Shown here: piece after piece, positions 26,206-35,968 of the stretch
Layout of the letters: each line of letters starts with the position of its first letter
Position numbering within the stretch: position 1 is the stretch's first letter
Assembly: GCA_016716885.1 (NCBI GenBank)
Contig: JADJUV010000001.1
Span: forward strand, 1-64,000
Source: Candidatus Trichofilum aggregatum
GTDB lineage: Bacteria > Chloroflexota > Anaerolineae > Promineifilales > Promineifilaceae
Length of the DNA: 64,000 bases
Reading direction: 5' to 3'
Program-made: the position numbers and the translations under genes
Notes under the pieces: generated by a model
The model's database searches: none
Seen by the model: only the letters and a program-made list of their open reading frames with translations
Told to the model about the DNA's origin: nothing

Positions 26206-28736
26206 GCCGCACCGCCAGGCCACCACCATCCCCCCAGCCGCACGAAGGATAAACCGCCGCCAACAAGGCCGACACCACCGCCACCAGCAGGGCCTGCAAA
26301 AAATAACCCGGCTGTAAATCCATCTGCAACGTCCAGCCAAACGAGCGCACGTTGATGATGTAAATGAGAATCCAGGCCAGCACATACCCCGTCGGCATCG
26401 CCAACAGACCGGCCAACGCCCCCATCAGCCCCGTCTCCAGCAAAATCATCTGCCACATCTGGCGCAAACTCATACCGGTAGCCCGCAATACCCCCAACTC
26501 CCGCGTCCGCTCCAGTTGCAGACTCAGCAGGGCACTCAACACCCCGATAAAAGCCACAATCGTCGCCAGCAAGCGCAGGGCGGCGGTAATGGCGAAGGTG
26601 CGATCAAAAATCTCCATTGACCCTTGCCGGATGCCCTGATTGGAACGGATAGAAAGCTCCTGCACGTCGGTCAGGGCGGTCTGCAATTCAGCCACCACCT
26701 GATCCACATCCACACCGGGTGCGGTCAGCAACGCCAGCGACGAAATAGCCGTATCGTGCCAGTTCTGCCGGTACAACCCATCGCCAATCATCATACTGCC
26801 CTGATCCGACGAGTAATCATAAAAAACGGCCAACACCGGGAACGTCCGTGGCCCTTCGTCTGTCATCAGGGTGATGGGAGCCGGGGGAGTGCCCAGGTTT
26901 TCTTTGAGCACCAGCGGCTCCGACAGCATGATCCCTTCGCCCGCCACAAAACGCCCCCACAAATCAGGCTGATCGTCCGTCCAGGCATATTGCCGCTCGC
27001 CCCGTGTCACATCCCCGGCAATGGCCCGTAATTCGATGTCGCGCCCCAGGTCGGGCACGTTGACCATCACACTCCGCACAGTGGCAGTGGCCGCAACCCC
27101 CGGCCAATTGGCGGCTAACGCAACCACTTCGGGCTGGATGGTGCCCATGTTGCGTGTGGCGGTGAGCGTCGGCGGCGAGATGAACACATCGGCCTGCAAG
27201 GTGCTGTCCAGCCAGGTGACAACGGTCTGGCGGAAGGAGCCGATCATGATGGAGACGCCGACGATGACGGAGACGGCGGTCATCAGGGCGGCGATGGCGA
27301 CGCTGGTGCGGCTGAGGGAACGCACGATGTCACGCGGGGCCATGCGCCCGATGGGGCCAAAAATCGCGCCGGTCAGGGGGGAAAGCCGTTCCATCAGCCA
27401 CATCGTCACCGGGGCGGTCAGCAGGGCGAAGGCGATGAGCACGGTGAACAGCCCGGCGAAGGTGATGATCAGGCTCAGCCCTTTCAGCCAGAGCAGGAAC
27501 GCCCCCACGATGACCATAACTGCCCAGACGAGGACGAGCCAGGGGATGAAGCGGCGGGTTTTGCTCTCGAGGGCGGAGCGTTGCAGATTGCTGGTGGGGG
27601 TGGTTCGCATGGCTTCGATGGCGGGTACGAGTGAGGCCAGAATCGCGGCCGCGACGCCCACCACCACCCCCTTCACCAGACTGAGCGCGGGGATGGTCAC
27701 TTCCTGCACCGTCACCACAAAATAAAAATCGTTGATCGTCTGTGTCACCAACCGCACCATCGCCTGCCCCAACACCACGCCCAACCCTACCCCCAGCACC
27801 GACCCCACCAGGCCAGGACAACCCCCGGCCAAAATGAGGCTGAATAGTTCCAACCGGTCACACCCAGACAGCGCAACACGCCGAACAGGGGCCGCCGCTG
27901 GATAATGCTGAAGGTGACGGTGTTGTAGATGAGGAACATGCCCACCACCAGGGCCAACATGCTCAGGGCGGTGAGGTTCAGGTGAAGGCCGCGCTCATCT
28001 GTTGGATGGTGTTGCCGCTCGCGGCCGCAAGCTCTAGCCGCACGCCCTCTGGCAAGATGGCCTGGATAGGAGCCAGGGCCGCGTCATCGTGGATGATGAG
28101 GTCAATATGGGAGACGCGGCCGCGTAAGTTCAACACCTCTTGGGCCGTGGCAATATCGGTAAAAACCAGGGCACTCATCGCCCGTTCCTTGCGCTATCGG
28201 CCGGTTGCACCAGGGCCACAATCGCCGCCGTGGTCAGGTTGCCCGCATTGTCCAGGGTGATGGTGTCACCCAGTTCCAGCCCAAACCGCTCCGCCAGCCC
28301 CGGTGCTGAGGATGACCGTGTTGGCCGGGTGCAGAAACGGGGTCAGGCCGTCGTTGCGGAAATTTCCCCAGATAGTTGCGAAATGGCGGCTCGGCAAACG
28401 GATCAACCCCAGCAACCGGTACCAGGCTGATCGCCCAGTTCGGCCACGCGCACATATCCTTCCACCACTGGCGCGGACAGCACGGTCCCACCTCGCGGCG
28501 CAAACAGGGCGTATACCGCCTCATCCAGCCCCGTCAACCGGCGAGATGCGATGGGTGGTTTTGCCGGTGATGGCGTCGGTGGACAGTTGGAAGGCCCGTT
28601 GCGCCGAGCCATTGGCCAGGTCAATCGAAACCATCATGGCGACACCAATCGCCACGCCTAAAACAAACAACAAATATTGCAACGGCCGACGCCGGATGCG
28701 TCGCCAGGCGGTGCGGTAGAGGGGGAGTAAGGACAT
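26177..28736 (-). CDS. FtsX-family ABC transporter permease (frameshifted)
   Basis: A large permease of the MacB/LolC-like FtsX family. It begins at ATG 28736 (MSLLPLYRTAWRRIRRRPLQYLLFVLGVAIGVAMM) with a first membrane helix, then an extracytoplasmic domain. Frames break near 28530, 28300, 28190 and 27990-27850; the rest is continuous: SVLGVGLGVVLGQAMVRL, MAPRDIVRSLSRTSVAIAALM (duplicate FtsX start), a second periplasmic domain, and C-terminal helices with LERTRELGVLRATGMSLRQM. The two-half architecture gives about 840 residues. The exact end is uncertain because a shift near 26240 would change the last 20 residues; the stop in use lies in a repeat. It partners the LolD-like ATPase upstream and the AttH-like protein downstream. 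Confidence 0.8.
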
Positions 28737-29528
28737 AGGATTTTCGCTTGACGATTTACGATTGACGATTGAAAAGCGGCACGGATTTCGCCCAGCCCAT
28801 TGGTGGAAAACCGCCACTTGCAACTCTGCCACTTTGCCTTCTTCCACCAGTTTGCCTTCGTGAATGTGGAAAACGCGGTCGGCGAAGGGGACAACTTCGG
28901 GGTTGTGGGTGGCCATGATGAGGGTTTTGCCCGCCTGCCGGGTCAGGGAAAGCAGAAGATTCATCACCCGATCCCCCGTTTCCTCGTCCAGGTTGCCAGT
29001 GGGTTCATCTGCCAACACGATGAGCGGGTCGTGGGCCAGGGCGCGGGCAATGGCGACGCGCTGTTGCTCGCCGCCAGAGAGTTTGTCAGGAAAAGTGTCG
29101 CGCCGATCCGCCAGCCCCACCTGGGCCAACAATTGCATGGCCCCGGCTTCCGCCTGTTTCCGGTTTTGCCCCGCCAATTCCTGGGGCAAGGTGATGTTTT
29201 CTAACACGGTCAGGGTGGGGATCAGGTTAAAAAACTGGAAGACGAAGCCGATATGATCGCGGCGAAACAGGGTTTGCTCTCGTTCGCGTAGGGCGGTAAT
29301 CGTCGTGCCGTTGACATGAATGTGGCCGGATAACGGCCTTTCGATGCCCGCGATGAGGTTGAGCAGGGTGCTTTTACCACTCCCACTCCGCCCCAACAAA
29401 ACGGCAAACTCACCGGGGTAAAAGTTGTTGTTCAGGCTGTCCAGCACCAGCCGATCTTTGCCCCCTTCCTGGAAGGATTTGCTCAGTTTTTCGAGCTGGA
29501 CGATGGGTTTGGTTTGGGGTGGGGTCAT
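28737..29528 (-). CDS. LolD/MacB-type ABC transporter ATPase, reading through into the permease
   Basis: Cytoplasmic ATPase for the FtsX permease. Motifs are complete: Walker A GRSGSGKST, Q-loop VFQFFNLIP, signature LSGGEQQR, Walker B LIVLADEP followed by TGNLDEETGD, and H-loop ATHNPEV. The domain ends near VFHIHEGKLVEEGKV. No stop follows: the frame continues through repeat sequence (LQVAVFHQW from GCAAAGTGGC-type units, FSIVNRKSSSENP from CAATCGT units) straight into the permease start at 28736. Either an ATPase-permease fusion is made or a stop was lost through an error. Family members are normally separate, about 230 residues. Confidence 0.85.
28740..28815. repeat. CAATCGT and GGCAAAGTGG repeats bridging ATPase and permease
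   Basis: GACGATTTACGATTGACGATTG units at 28748-28772, and ACTTGCAACTCTGCCACTTTGCC units at about 28814-28836, the same families as 8412-8446 and 32836-32960. They keep the ATPase frame open. Confidence 0.75.
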
Positions 29529-29766
29529 GGTATCCTTTGGTTAGTTTCGAGTTTGGAGTTCAGAGTTTTGAGGTTTGTTTGTGCGAAGTTTCACAAAGTT
29601 TTGAACATTCTACATGATTAGAACGGTGAGCACAAGGTGTACAGCTTCGCATTCACGTAGCACTTATTTTGTCAATGTTTTGCACAGATTGCAGGGTGAA
29701 GAATGACATCAACGGATTAGGAATCCTCCTCTTATCCGATGACTCCTGACCGCTAAAGGTGATGTT
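29529..29766. other. Divergent intergenic region, no gene seen
   Basis: Between the ATPase gene (minus) and the ROK remnant (plus). Bases 29541-29576 hold GTTTCGAGTTTGGAGTTCAGAG units; the rest is AT-rich and could hold promoters both ways. AAAGGTGATG precedes the ATG at 29767. Confidence 0.5.
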
Positions 29767-30471
29767 ATGACTGTGGTTTTAGCTCTTGATTTTGGTGGCA
29801 CAAAATTGTCCGCGGCCGCGACCCGTTCCCCCCTTCACCCCCCACTGGCTGGCCCGGCGACGCGTTTTCACCCCGGATTCGGCCGATGGGTTGCATGAAT
29901 ATACCACCATGCTGGCGATGGCTCGTGAATTGGTGGCTGAGGTAGGCTCTCCCGATGTGATCGGCGTCAGCTTTGGTGGGCCGGTGGATGTATCGCAGGG
30001 GTTGGTGCGGCTGTCCCACCGGCCATCGCCAGACGGATGCAGATGTTGGTGGATGAGTATCCGGAGTGGGGCAGGCCGTTTAGGGAATGGGTGGAGAGGA
30101 ACACAGGGGAACTCTTAAGAACTGTGGGAACTCGGGGGAACTCAGAAGAAGGGGCACGTTTGCACTTTACGGCGAAAGAGGTGAACGCGGCCGCGCACGG
30201 CAACATTTTTCTGGCGCGGCAGGTGCTCACCGAAGCGGGCAGTTTTTTGGGGCAGGGGTTGGGGGCGGTGTGTAACGTGATGAACCCGCAACGGATTATC
30301 CTGGGGGGTGGCGTCACGAAAAGTGGGCCGTTGTGGTGGGAAGCGGTGCGTAACACCGCCAGGACACACGCTCTGCCAGAGGTGGATGTGGAGATTGTCC
30401 TGGCGGAGTTGGGGGATGATGCGCCGTTGTGGGGTGCGGCCGCGTTGGCGGGGGAGAGATTGAGAGACTGA
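29767..30471 (+). pseudogene. ROK-family sugar kinase remnant with internal deletion
   Basis: Begins MTVVLALDFGGTKLSAAATR, the ROK phosphate-binding start, then shifts frame near 29855 to PDSADGLHEYTTMLAMARELVAEV and IGVSFGGPVDVSQGLVRLSH. At about 30018 the sequence jumps to QMLVDEYPEWGRPFREW, close to the C-terminal third; about 120 residues expected between, including the catalytic Asp (DND) and the zinc motif CxCGxxGCxE, are absent. The end has NPQRIILGGGV and LWGAAALAGERLRD, its last residues and stop supplied by an AGAGATTGAGAG repeat. A GGGAACTC-type repeat is inserted at about 30105-30150. Without the middle it cannot be a working kinase; assembly collapse is the alternative explanation. 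Confidence 0.75.
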
Positions 30472-30490
30472 GAGATTGAGAGACTGAAAC
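30455..30490. repeat. AGAGATTGAGAGACTG repeat after the ROK remnant
   Basis: Units GAGAGATTGAGAGACTGAGA repeat twice and supply the stop codon of the ROK remnant. Same family as 26126-26205. Confidence 0.8.
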
Positions 30491-30507
30491 CAACAAAAAG
30501 GTGAGTG

Positions 30508-31493
30508 ATGGCACAAACAGAACTAACGCAAATCAATGATGAATTTTTGGCCCAGGCGATTGCGCCGTGGGGTGGCACACGGGCTGATTTAACCTTTATA
30601 CGGGAATTCGCCAATACGATTTACCGGTTTGAGCGGGATGGCGCGGCCGCGATCTTGCGTCTCACCCATAGCTCCCACCGCCCGGCTACCCAGGTGCAGG
30701 CAGAGTTGGCGTGGATCAATTTTCTGGCGGCACGGGGGGTGGCGGTCTGTCAGCCCATCGCCACCCTAGATGGAAGGTGGTTGGTTGAATTGCCTGTAGA
30801 AGGGGGTCGTATGTGGTGGTGCTGTGGCAATTTGCCTTGGTGGGCCACCCCAGCCTGAAGATTTTACGCCCGATTTGTATCACAAAATGGGGCAACTCAT
30901 CGGCCAGATGCACCGGCTGAGTGTCGATTACACCCCGGTTGATCCGGCGGTAAAGCGGCTGGAATGGTTTGAGGAAGATGCCCCGGAGCGGCTGTTGGGT
31001 GGGTTAACGGCTGAGGATGAGGCCATTCGGCCGGGCTAGAGGGGATTTGGGCACAGATGAGGGGTGGGAGCGCGGCCGCGACGTCTACCACCTCATCCAC
31101 TGCGACGTTCATGCCGGGAACCTGTTCCTGCACAACGGCCAGATTCACCTTTTCGACTTCGATGACTGTTGTTACCACTGGCGCGTTTATGACCTGGCCA
31201 ACGCCCTGTACTATGCCCTTTGGCGCCTCCCCCGATCAGAGACTGAACAACGGGCCGCCTTCGCCCAGGAGTTTATGACCCATTTCCTGGCTGGCTACCA
31301 GACCGAATCCACCCTAAGCACAGAATGGCTCCAACGTATTCCCTTGTTTATGGAGTACCGGGATTTGTTGGTCTACGCCTTTTTACGCCAACATTTGAAT
31401 ATGGCCCCAGAAAATGAAGGCTTACAAAAGCTCTTGGGAGCCATCCGCGAGCGGGTTGAGGCCAACCAACCCTACGTCACCTGGAAGCTGTGA
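30508..31493 (+). CDS. Aminoglycoside phosphotransferase/SrkA-like kinase (frameshifted)
   Basis: A small-molecule or Ser/Thr-type kinase of the APH fold, about 325 residues. ATG 30508 follows AAAAGGTGAG. N-lobe: INDEFLAQAIAPWGG, FANTIYRFERDGAAAILRLTHSS with the probable ATP-binding elements. Frame breaks occur near 30845 and between 31030 and 31075; the pieces overlap well. The C-lobe has catalytic HCDVHAGNLF and the metal-binding FDFDDC. The ending is LGAIRERVEANQPYVTWKL. Substrates of this family include choline, homoserine and protein side chains, so none can be assigned. The GGGAACTC and AGATTGAG repeats upstream separate it from the ROK remnant. Confidence 0.82.
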
Positions 31494-31627
31494 CAATGAA
31501 CAAAAAGACTTAGCCACGAATTTCACGAATTAACACGAATTTTTCTCTGGTGACTTGGCGTTCTTTGCGCCTTGGCGTGAGTTATTTCAGCAGATTCATT
31601 CGTGAAATTCGTGGCAAAAATCTCCTG
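31494..31627. repeat. CACGAATTTCACGAATTAACACGAA repeat
   Basis: The convergent gap holds CACGAATTTCACGAATTAACACGAATTT (about 31514-31542), then TTGGCGTTCTTTGCGCCTTGGCG, and the inverse ATTCGTGAAATTCGTGGCAAAAA (31599-31621). The outer halves pair as a long hairpin and could act as a bidirectional terminator. Confidence 0.7.
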
Positions 31628-32829
31628 TTAGGGGGTTAGCCGATTGAGGGTGCGGGGGAAGGCACTGGTCTGGCGGATGTGTTCGATGCCACAAATCCAG
31701 GCCACGGTGCGCTCCAGTCCCAGGCCAAGCCACTATGTTGCGCTGTACCAAACCGACGCAAATCAATGTACCACTGGTACGGTTCCGGGGGCAGTTGGTG
31801 GCGTTCAATGGCGGCCATGAGCAGGGCGGGATCACTCATACGCTCACTGCCACCAATAATTTCACCGTACCCTTCCGGGGCCAGCAGGTCTACACTTTTG
31901 CACACTTCGGGGCGGCCGGGCCACGGTTCCATGTAGAACGCCTTGACCGCACTGGGGTAGCCATAGACAAACACCGGCTTATCAAACTGCTTCGTCAATT
32001 CCGTCTCATGGGGTGAACCAAAATCATCGCCCCATTCGATGGCTAATAGGTCACGCCGCTCCGGGTCACTCGGCTTCGCGGATGGCTTTGAGCCGCTCGA
32101 TGGCCTCATCGTAGCTGATGCGCGGGAAGGGGGCCGAGCTACGTTCCCGAGCGGTCAGATCACGCTCTAAGACGGCCAGTTCCGCGCGGCGTTTTTCCAG
32201 TACGGTCTGAACGATATAGCTGACGAACTGAAGGCCATGATGTTGGCTTCGTTGTAAAGCTGTCCGGTTTGGGCCAGGTAGGCTTTGTCCTCGTAATAAT
32301 CAACTTCAAAGAGGGTGCTGGTTCCTTCCGCGGCCGCGGGCGTAATAATCGGCGTGTCAATATTCAGGAAACCCTGCTCATCCAAAAAGTCAATAATCGC
32401 CCGTTTGATGGTGGAACGAATCCGCATAATGGCCCATTGTTGGCTGGAGCGGAGCCAAAAATGGCGGTTATCCATCAGGAATTCTACGCCGTGTTCCTTG
32501 GGGGTGATGGGGTAATCATGAACTTCCTGCACCACCGTTAGACCGGTGATGCCCATTTCATAACCACCGGGCACACCGGGCGCACGGTCATCTTTCCGCA
32601 CCTTGCCCGTCACAATAACGGATGATTCCTGCCCCAACGCTTTAATCGTGGCAAACAGGTCATCGCCCAGGTCAGGGCGGTAGGCGACGGCTTGCAGAAT
32701 GCCGCTGCCATCGCGCAGGCGCAAAAATTGGAGTTTCCCTTTGCCGGTGGTGGCATAAACCCACCCCTTGATGGTGACTTCTTGCCCATCAAATTGGGCG
32801 ATATTTTCAATGCGTGCTTCGGTTGCCAT
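31628..32829 (-). CDS. asnS: Asparaginyl-tRNA synthetase, motif 2 region missing (frameshifted)
   Basis: Class II synthetase charging tRNA-Asn. ATG 32829 follows AGGAG. The OB-fold anticodon domain is clear (VTIKGWVYATTGKGKLQFLRLRDG), followed by HFWLRSSQQWAIMRIRSTI and motif 1, then TPIITPAAAEGTSTLFEVDYYE and YLAQTGQLYNEANIMAF. At about 32225 the sequence jumps directly to QFVSYIVQTVLEKRR, so about 50 residues containing motif 2 (normally FRAEKS...TEFWMVE) are absent. Later breaks at about 32070 and 31740 lead to motif 3 (GLGLERTVAWICG) and the ending LNRLTP, stop at 31628. About 400 codons compared with 450-460. Because the enzyme is usually essential, a deletion in the assembly is likely; a second copy or a Gln-dependent route is the alternative. 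Confidence 0.88.
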
Positions 32830-32835
32830 GCCATT

Positions 32836-32990
32836 CTCCTGTAAAAAGTGGCAAAGTTGCAAAGTGGCAAAGTGGCAAGGTGGCAAAGTATAGAGGTGAC
32901 TTACCCTCTGCAACTCTGCCCCTTTGCAACGCTGCAACCCTGCCACCTTGCAACCCCTTGTTATTTGGGGTTCAACACTGGTGGTCAGTT
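32836..32990. repeat. GGCAAAGTGGCAAAGTTGCAAAGTGG repeat upstream of asnS
   Basis: About six GGCAAAGT/TGCAAAGT units at 32837-32888 and the inverse CTCTGCAACTCTGCCCCTTTGCAACGCTGCAACC at 32909-32955; the halves are complementary. It occupies the promoter position of asnS. Confidence 0.85.
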
Positions 32991-33017
32991 TCGGGGCGGA
33001 TTGTATCACAAAGCCTC

Positions 33018-33852
33018 TCAGCGGCGCAGGTAGGCGATGGTTTCGCGCAGGCGGGCGGGCTGGAAATCAAAATGGCGGCGCACGGTATCCAGGTCGGTGA
33101 CTTCCGGGGATGGAGAGGCGATCCAGGAAATAGCGGCTGACGGGGGGATGGAAGCGCCAGCCGAAGAGGAGTATGGCGAACACGCGGGTGAAGGGCATAC
33201 GCAGATAGAACGGGTAACGGGTCATCGCGGCCGCGTCCAGCACCATTTCTATCAACTCCTTAAACCGAAACCGCTCCGCCCCCGCCAACGTGATCGTCTG
33301 GCCATGCAAATCCGGGCGATCCAGGCAGGCCACGAGGCATTTGGCCGCATCTTCAACCCAGAGTGGTTGCAGGGAAATTTCGCCGCCACCGGGCAAGATA
33401 ACCAACGGCCATGTCCAGCGGGTCACGCTGAGAATGGTGTTGAGGAAACGATCTTCGCGGCCATAGAGAGAGGCGGTGCGGACGATGGTGTGGGAGAGGT
33501 TACTGCGGCGGATGAGCCGTTCCACTTCCCCTTTGGTGCGGAGCAGGGGCGGCGCAGCGTTGGGATCGGCCCCCAGGCGGCTGAGGTAGATGATGTGCTG
33601 GACGCCCGCGCTTTGGGCCACGCGGAGCAGTTGGGTTGTGCCTTGAAGGTCATTGGTGCGGAGGGCGCGATTACTACCGCGCCGTTCTGCCCCAGCGAGA
33701 TGGATGAGGGTGTGGACCCCCTGCATGGGTTCACGGAGGGCGACGGGGTCGTTGATGCGGCCGCGGAACACTAGATGCGGCTTTCCGGCCATCTCCAGCC
33801 AGCGCACCACCGACCGCCCGACAAAACCTGTACCACCAGTAACGAGAATCAT
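33018..33852 (-). CDS. NAD(P)-binding epimerase/dehydratase, NDUFA9-like (frameshift near end)
   Basis: An atypical short-chain dehydrogenase-type protein of about 275 residues. It opens with the Rossmann motif MILVTGGTGFVGRSVVRWL and has HLAGAERRGSN, VQHIIYLSRLGAD and the stretch LRTKGEVERLIRRSNLSHTIVR, typical of complex-I-assembly-like NAD epimerases, which often lack the classic YxxxK as here. The last part RYFLDRLSIPEVTDLDTV requires one shift near 33105 and ends AYLRR at 33018. The product may be a sugar-nucleotide or quinone-related oxidoreductase; activity cannot be set. It is divergent from the glycosyltransferase cluster that begins 98 bases to its right. Confidence 0.8.
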
Positions 33853-33949
33853 CTAGATTATTTTGCCTCAAGAAAATGACGAAAGACCAACCAAACATTT
33901 TTTCCCCCTTCATTTTACCCGTCTCTGCTCCATCGCTATAATCAACGCT

Positions 33950-35089
33950 GTGACTCGTTTCTGTCTGATTGGCCCCACCTTTCCTTATCGCGGGGGCATT
34001 GCCCATTACACCACCCTGCTGGCCCAGCAGTTGCGCCAGGAGCATGAGGTATTGCTTATCTCCTTTTCGCGCCAATATCCGCGCTGGCTGTTCCCCGGTC
34101 GTGATGATCGGGATCCCAGCCACAACCCCCTTAGGACAGAAGCTGAATATTGGCTTGATTCACTCAATCCCCTGAGTTGGTGGCGCACGTTGCGGCGCAT
34201 TCGGTCCTGGCAGGCGGATGTGGTGGTGATTCCCTGGTGGGTTCCCTTTTGGGCACCGGTGTGGGCTTATCTGGGCTGGGGTATCAAGCGGCTACCTGGG
34301 CCGCCTAAATTGCTGTTTATCTGCCACAATGTGCTACCGCATGAAGAGAGCCGGTTGGATAAGTTGGCCTTGCGGCTGGCCTTGTCATCAGGGGATGGGT
34401 TTATCGTGCATTCGCAGGCGGATGGGCAGCGATTACGGGGCATTTGGCCTGAGGCGCGGGTGCAGGTAACGCCTTTGCCCACGTATGAAGGATTGGGACA
34501 ATCCGCGGCCGCGTCCCCCACCATCCCTCTCCCCACCGACCGCCCCATCCTGCTTTTCTTCGGCTTCGTGCGTCCCTACAAAGGGTTGGACGTGCTGTTA
34601 GAGGCGTTGCCGCTGGTGCTGGCCCAACGCCCGGTGCATCTGGTCATCGTGGGCGAATTTTGGCAGGGGGCAGAAAGCTATGCGGGGCAGATAGAGCGGC
34701 TGGGTTTGCGGCCGCATATCACCCTTATTGACCGTTATGTGCCTGATGAAGAACTGATAGCCTATGTGCAACGGGCCAACGTCGCCATTTTGCCATACCG
34801 CAGTGCCACACAAAGCGCGGTGGTACAGGTAGCGCTGGGGCATGGTTGTCCGGTTATTACCACGAATGTAGGGGGGCTGGCCGAAGCGGTAGAAGATGGG
34901 GTGACGGGGTTGGTCGTGCCGCCGGAGAATAGTTCAGCGCTCGCGGCCGCGGTCTGTCATTACTTGAGCCAAAACCTCGAACCCCGCTTCAGAGCCAACA
35001 TCCAACAAACCAATCAACGTTTCTCCTGGGCCACTCTGGAGAAAACCCTGCTTGAATTATGCGCGTCTCCATCATCATCCCCAGTCTGA
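33950..35089 (+). CDS. GT4 family glycosyltransferase
   Basis: A retaining glycosyltransferase of the GT-B fold, about 379 residues. GTG 33950 gives TRFCLIGPTFPYRGGIAHYTTLLAQQL, the typical N-terminal acceptor-domain start with its glycine loop; the longer open frame from 33863 lacks homology. The C-terminal donor domain has ILLFFGFVRPYKGLDVLLEALP, YVPDEELIAYVQRANVAILPY and VITTNVGGLAEAVEDGVTGLVVPPEN. The classic E-x7-E is modified (TQSAVVQVALGHG), so catalysis may differ in detail. It is the first gene of the surface-glycan locus; the next gene starts 31 bases before its end. Confidence 0.85.
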   Translation: MTRFCLIGPTFPYRGGIAHYTTLLAQQLRQEHEVLLISFSRQYPRWLFPGRDDRDPSHNPLRTEAEYWLDSLNPLSWWRTLRRIRSWQADVVVIPWWVPFWAPVWAYLGWGIKRLPGPPKLLFICHNVLPHEESRLDKLALRLALSSGDGFIVHSQADGQRLRGIWPEARVQVTPLPTYEGLGQSAAASPTIPLPTDRPILLFFGFVRPYKGLDVLLEALPLVLAQRPVHLVIVGEFWQGAESYAGQIERLGLRPHITLIDRYVPDEELIAYVQRANVAILPYRSATQSAVVQVALGHGCPVITTNVGGLAEAVEDGVTGLVVPPENSSALAAAVCHYLSQNLEPRFRANIQQTNQRFSWATLEKTLLELCASPSSSPV

Positions 35090-35922
35090 ACTCACCGCTC
35101 ATCCATAGAGTTATTGCCCACCTGCAAGCGCAAACGGCCGCTGACCAGATAGGCGAAATTTTAATTGTGGGTCGAGACGAACATAAACTGGTTCCGGCGG
35201 GGGCGAATATCCGGTTGATAGATACCGGACAGCCGGTTAACTCAGCTATTGCCCGCAACCTGGGAATCAAAGCGGCTCAACACGACCTGCTTCTATTCCT
35301 CGATAGCGACTGCCTACCCCAACCAGATTGGCTGGCCCACCATTTGCAGGCCCAGACCGAAGGACACGCCGTTGTAGGTGGGGGTGTTCTGCCTGAAGGC
35401 GAAACTTATTGGAGCCTGAGTTACAACCTGGCGATCTTCCACGAATATTTCAGCACTAATCCGGCGAGGCTTTATCCCTATCTGCCTACGTTAAATTTAT
35501 CCGTGCAACGGCACGTTATCGCCCAGGTGGGTGGCCTAAACCCTGATTTGCCACGAGCGCATGATATTGAGTGGACGGTACGAATGCGCCGAGCGGGGTT
35601 TGATCTTTATTTTTGGCCCGCGGCCGCGGTCTACCACCAGCATAATCGCACCACGTTTGCCCGGGTATGGCAAGATTGCGCCCACTCTGGTTTTTACATG
35701 CGCCAGATTCGCCTCAATCACGCTGATTGGTTGCCTGCACCTGGCTGGTTACGTTCGCGGCCGCTCATTTTGCTCCTGGCCCCGTTCATTGCCGCCGGGG
35801 TTAGTGGCAAGATTGTAGCGACGCGGCCGCGCACTTTTCTCCACCATTGGACGACCCTGCCAGCCCTCTACCTGACGAAACTGGCCTGGTGTTGGGGAGC
35901 CGCGGCCTGGTCAAAAGATTAA
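35059..35922 (+). CDS. GT2 family glycosyltransferase
   Basis: An inverting GT-A glycosyltransferase, 287 residues. MRVSIIIPSLNSPLIHRVIAHLQAQ is the nucleotide-sugar-binding start; the metal-binding DxD is FLDSDC in LLFLDSDCLPQPDWLAHH. Further on, IEWTVRMRRAGFDLYFWPAAAVYHQH carries the ED-type base region (here HDIEWTVR). A C-terminal amphipathic or membrane segment lies near RPLILLLAPFIAAGVSG. It overlaps the GT4 gene by 31 bases, so the pair is co-translated. Donor and acceptor are unknown. Confidence 0.87.
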   Translation: MRVSIIIPSLNSPLIHRVIAHLQAQTAADQIGEILIVGRDEHKLVPAGANIRLIDTGQPVNSAIARNLGIKAAQHDLLLFLDSDCLPQPDWLAHHLQAQTEGHAVVGGGVLPEGETYWSLSYNLAIFHEYFSTNPARLYPYLPTLNLSVQRHVIAQVGGLNPDLPRAHDIEWTVRMRRAGFDLYFWPAAAVYHQHNRTTFARVWQDCAHSGFYMRQIRLNHADWLPAPGWLRSRPLILLLAPFIAAGVSGKIVATRPRTFLHHWTTLPALYLTKLAWCWGAAAWSKD

Positions 35923-35968
35923 GCCCGGTTCGACAAAAAACGCCCCCCTTGATACCATCCCATCCGCT

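Noticed and set aside
27021..27725. Plus-strand ORF of 234 codons opposite the FtsX gene
   Set aside because: Antisense to conserved permease coding; composition is typical of a shadow frame.
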